Assembly (NCBI RefSeq): GCF_027107535.1
Contig: NZ_CP114283.1
Coordinates: forward strand, 4,092,001-4,156,000
DNA from: Streptomyces aurantiacus
GTDB lineage: Bacteria; Actinomycetota; Actinomycetes; Streptomycetales; Streptomycetaceae
Direction: 5' to 3'
Length of the DNA stretch: 64,000 bases
Part shown: piece after piece, positions 63,859-64,000 of the stretch
How the letters are laid out: each line of letters opens with the position of its first letter
Position numbering within the stretch: the first letter of the stretch is position 1
Notes under the pieces: generated by a model
What the model saw: only the letters and a program-made list of their open reading frames with translations
The model's database searches: none
Told to the model about the DNA's origin: nothing
Made by a program: the position numbers and the translations under genes

Positions 63859-64000
63859 ATGAACCGCACCCAGTACGGCTGGACAGCATCGAACCGCCGA
63901 CGGGCGACCGCCGTCGGAGCCGCGCTCACCGGCTGTGCCCTCGTCGTCGCGTCGGCGGGACCCGTCGCGGCCCACGGCAACGGACAGGGCAGGGGCACGG
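63859..64000 (+). CDS. Secreted protein, N-terminus only
   Basis: GGGGGAAC precedes ATG 63859. The first 47 codons give a basic N-terminus, a hydrophobic core (ATAVGAALTGCALVVASAGP) and a probable signal-peptidase site after VAAHG. The rest lies outside the window. LTGC occurs inside the hydrophobic core but is followed by more hydrophobic residues, so a standard secreted protein is more likely than a lipoprotein. Function unknown. Confidence 0.75.
   Translation, partial: MNRTQYGWTASNRRRATAVGAALTGCALVVASAGPVAAHGNGQGRGT

Noticed and set aside
63859..64000. Lipobox LTGC in the last gene
   Set aside because: The cysteine is followed by further hydrophobic residues and a good AxA-type cleavage site, so an ordinary signal peptide is more likely.

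Overview
The window is high-GC actinobacterial chromosome and almost certainly Streptomyces. Coding frames have strong third-position G/C bias. GTG and TTG starts are common, several genes appear to be leaderless, Tat and lipoprotein signals are frequent, and the gene families (GlxA regulators, TerB/TerD, I36 inhibitor, SpoIIE phosphatases, fused SecDF) are typical of the genus. About 52 protein genes, one initiator tRNA and four gene remnants can be supported. No insertion sequence, prophage or CRISPR array was seen. Identifications rest on reading motifs by eye, not on database searches.

Layout, 1-19 kb: a sugar-ABC binding lipoprotein (cut by the window edge), its LacI regulator and a secreted PA14-GH2 glycosidase appear to share one operator. 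Next come an SDR reductase, an orphan second mraY, a saccharopine-dehydrogenase-like gene divergent from a GlxA/AraC regulator, an APH(6)-type kinase with a cupin remnant behind it, a Tat-exported amidase convergent with a penicillin-acylase-like Ntn hydrolase, TerD, and an MFS / O-acetyltransferase / TetR cluster with two nearly identical operators.

19-36 kb: a VOC protein followed by a UvrA-like double ATPase, a protein with two possible nuclease-like cores, PepN, a membrane protein, an APC permease coupled to a universal stress protein, a second saccharopine-dehydrogenase-like gene, fused SecDF with a small anchored cysteine protein, and two secreted cell-wall proteins.

36-43 kb holds the most interesting locus. 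It runs on the minus strand: HEAT-repeat protein, unknown 486-aa protein, MoxR AAA+ ATPase, HExxH metallopeptidase-like/vWA protein, and a miniature beta-propeller, with GTGA overlaps at the last two junctions. It matches the plan of the poorly understood MoxR-vWA-beta-propeller ternary systems that comparative genomics has tied to biological conflict, but the propeller is unusually short.

43-54 kb: methyltransferases, a GNAT, SRPBCC and GyrI-like proteins, a lipoprotein, an I36 inhibitor-like protein, an acyltransferase, and an HxlR/thioesterase divergent pair. An overlapping operon (52.2-54.7 kb) then encodes an RsbQ-like alpha/beta hydrolase, a PAS-PP2C phosphatase and a STAS antagonist, which is the layout of the Bacillus energy-stress module RsbQ-RsbP-RsbV.

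54.7-56.7 kb is a decayed zone around the initiator tRNA, with the tail of an ABC transporter and a frameshifted remnant. The last part carries an overlapping LLM oxidoreductase/GH13 pair, a TrmB/LuxR-like regulator, an MFS exporter, TerB, and the start of a secreted protein.
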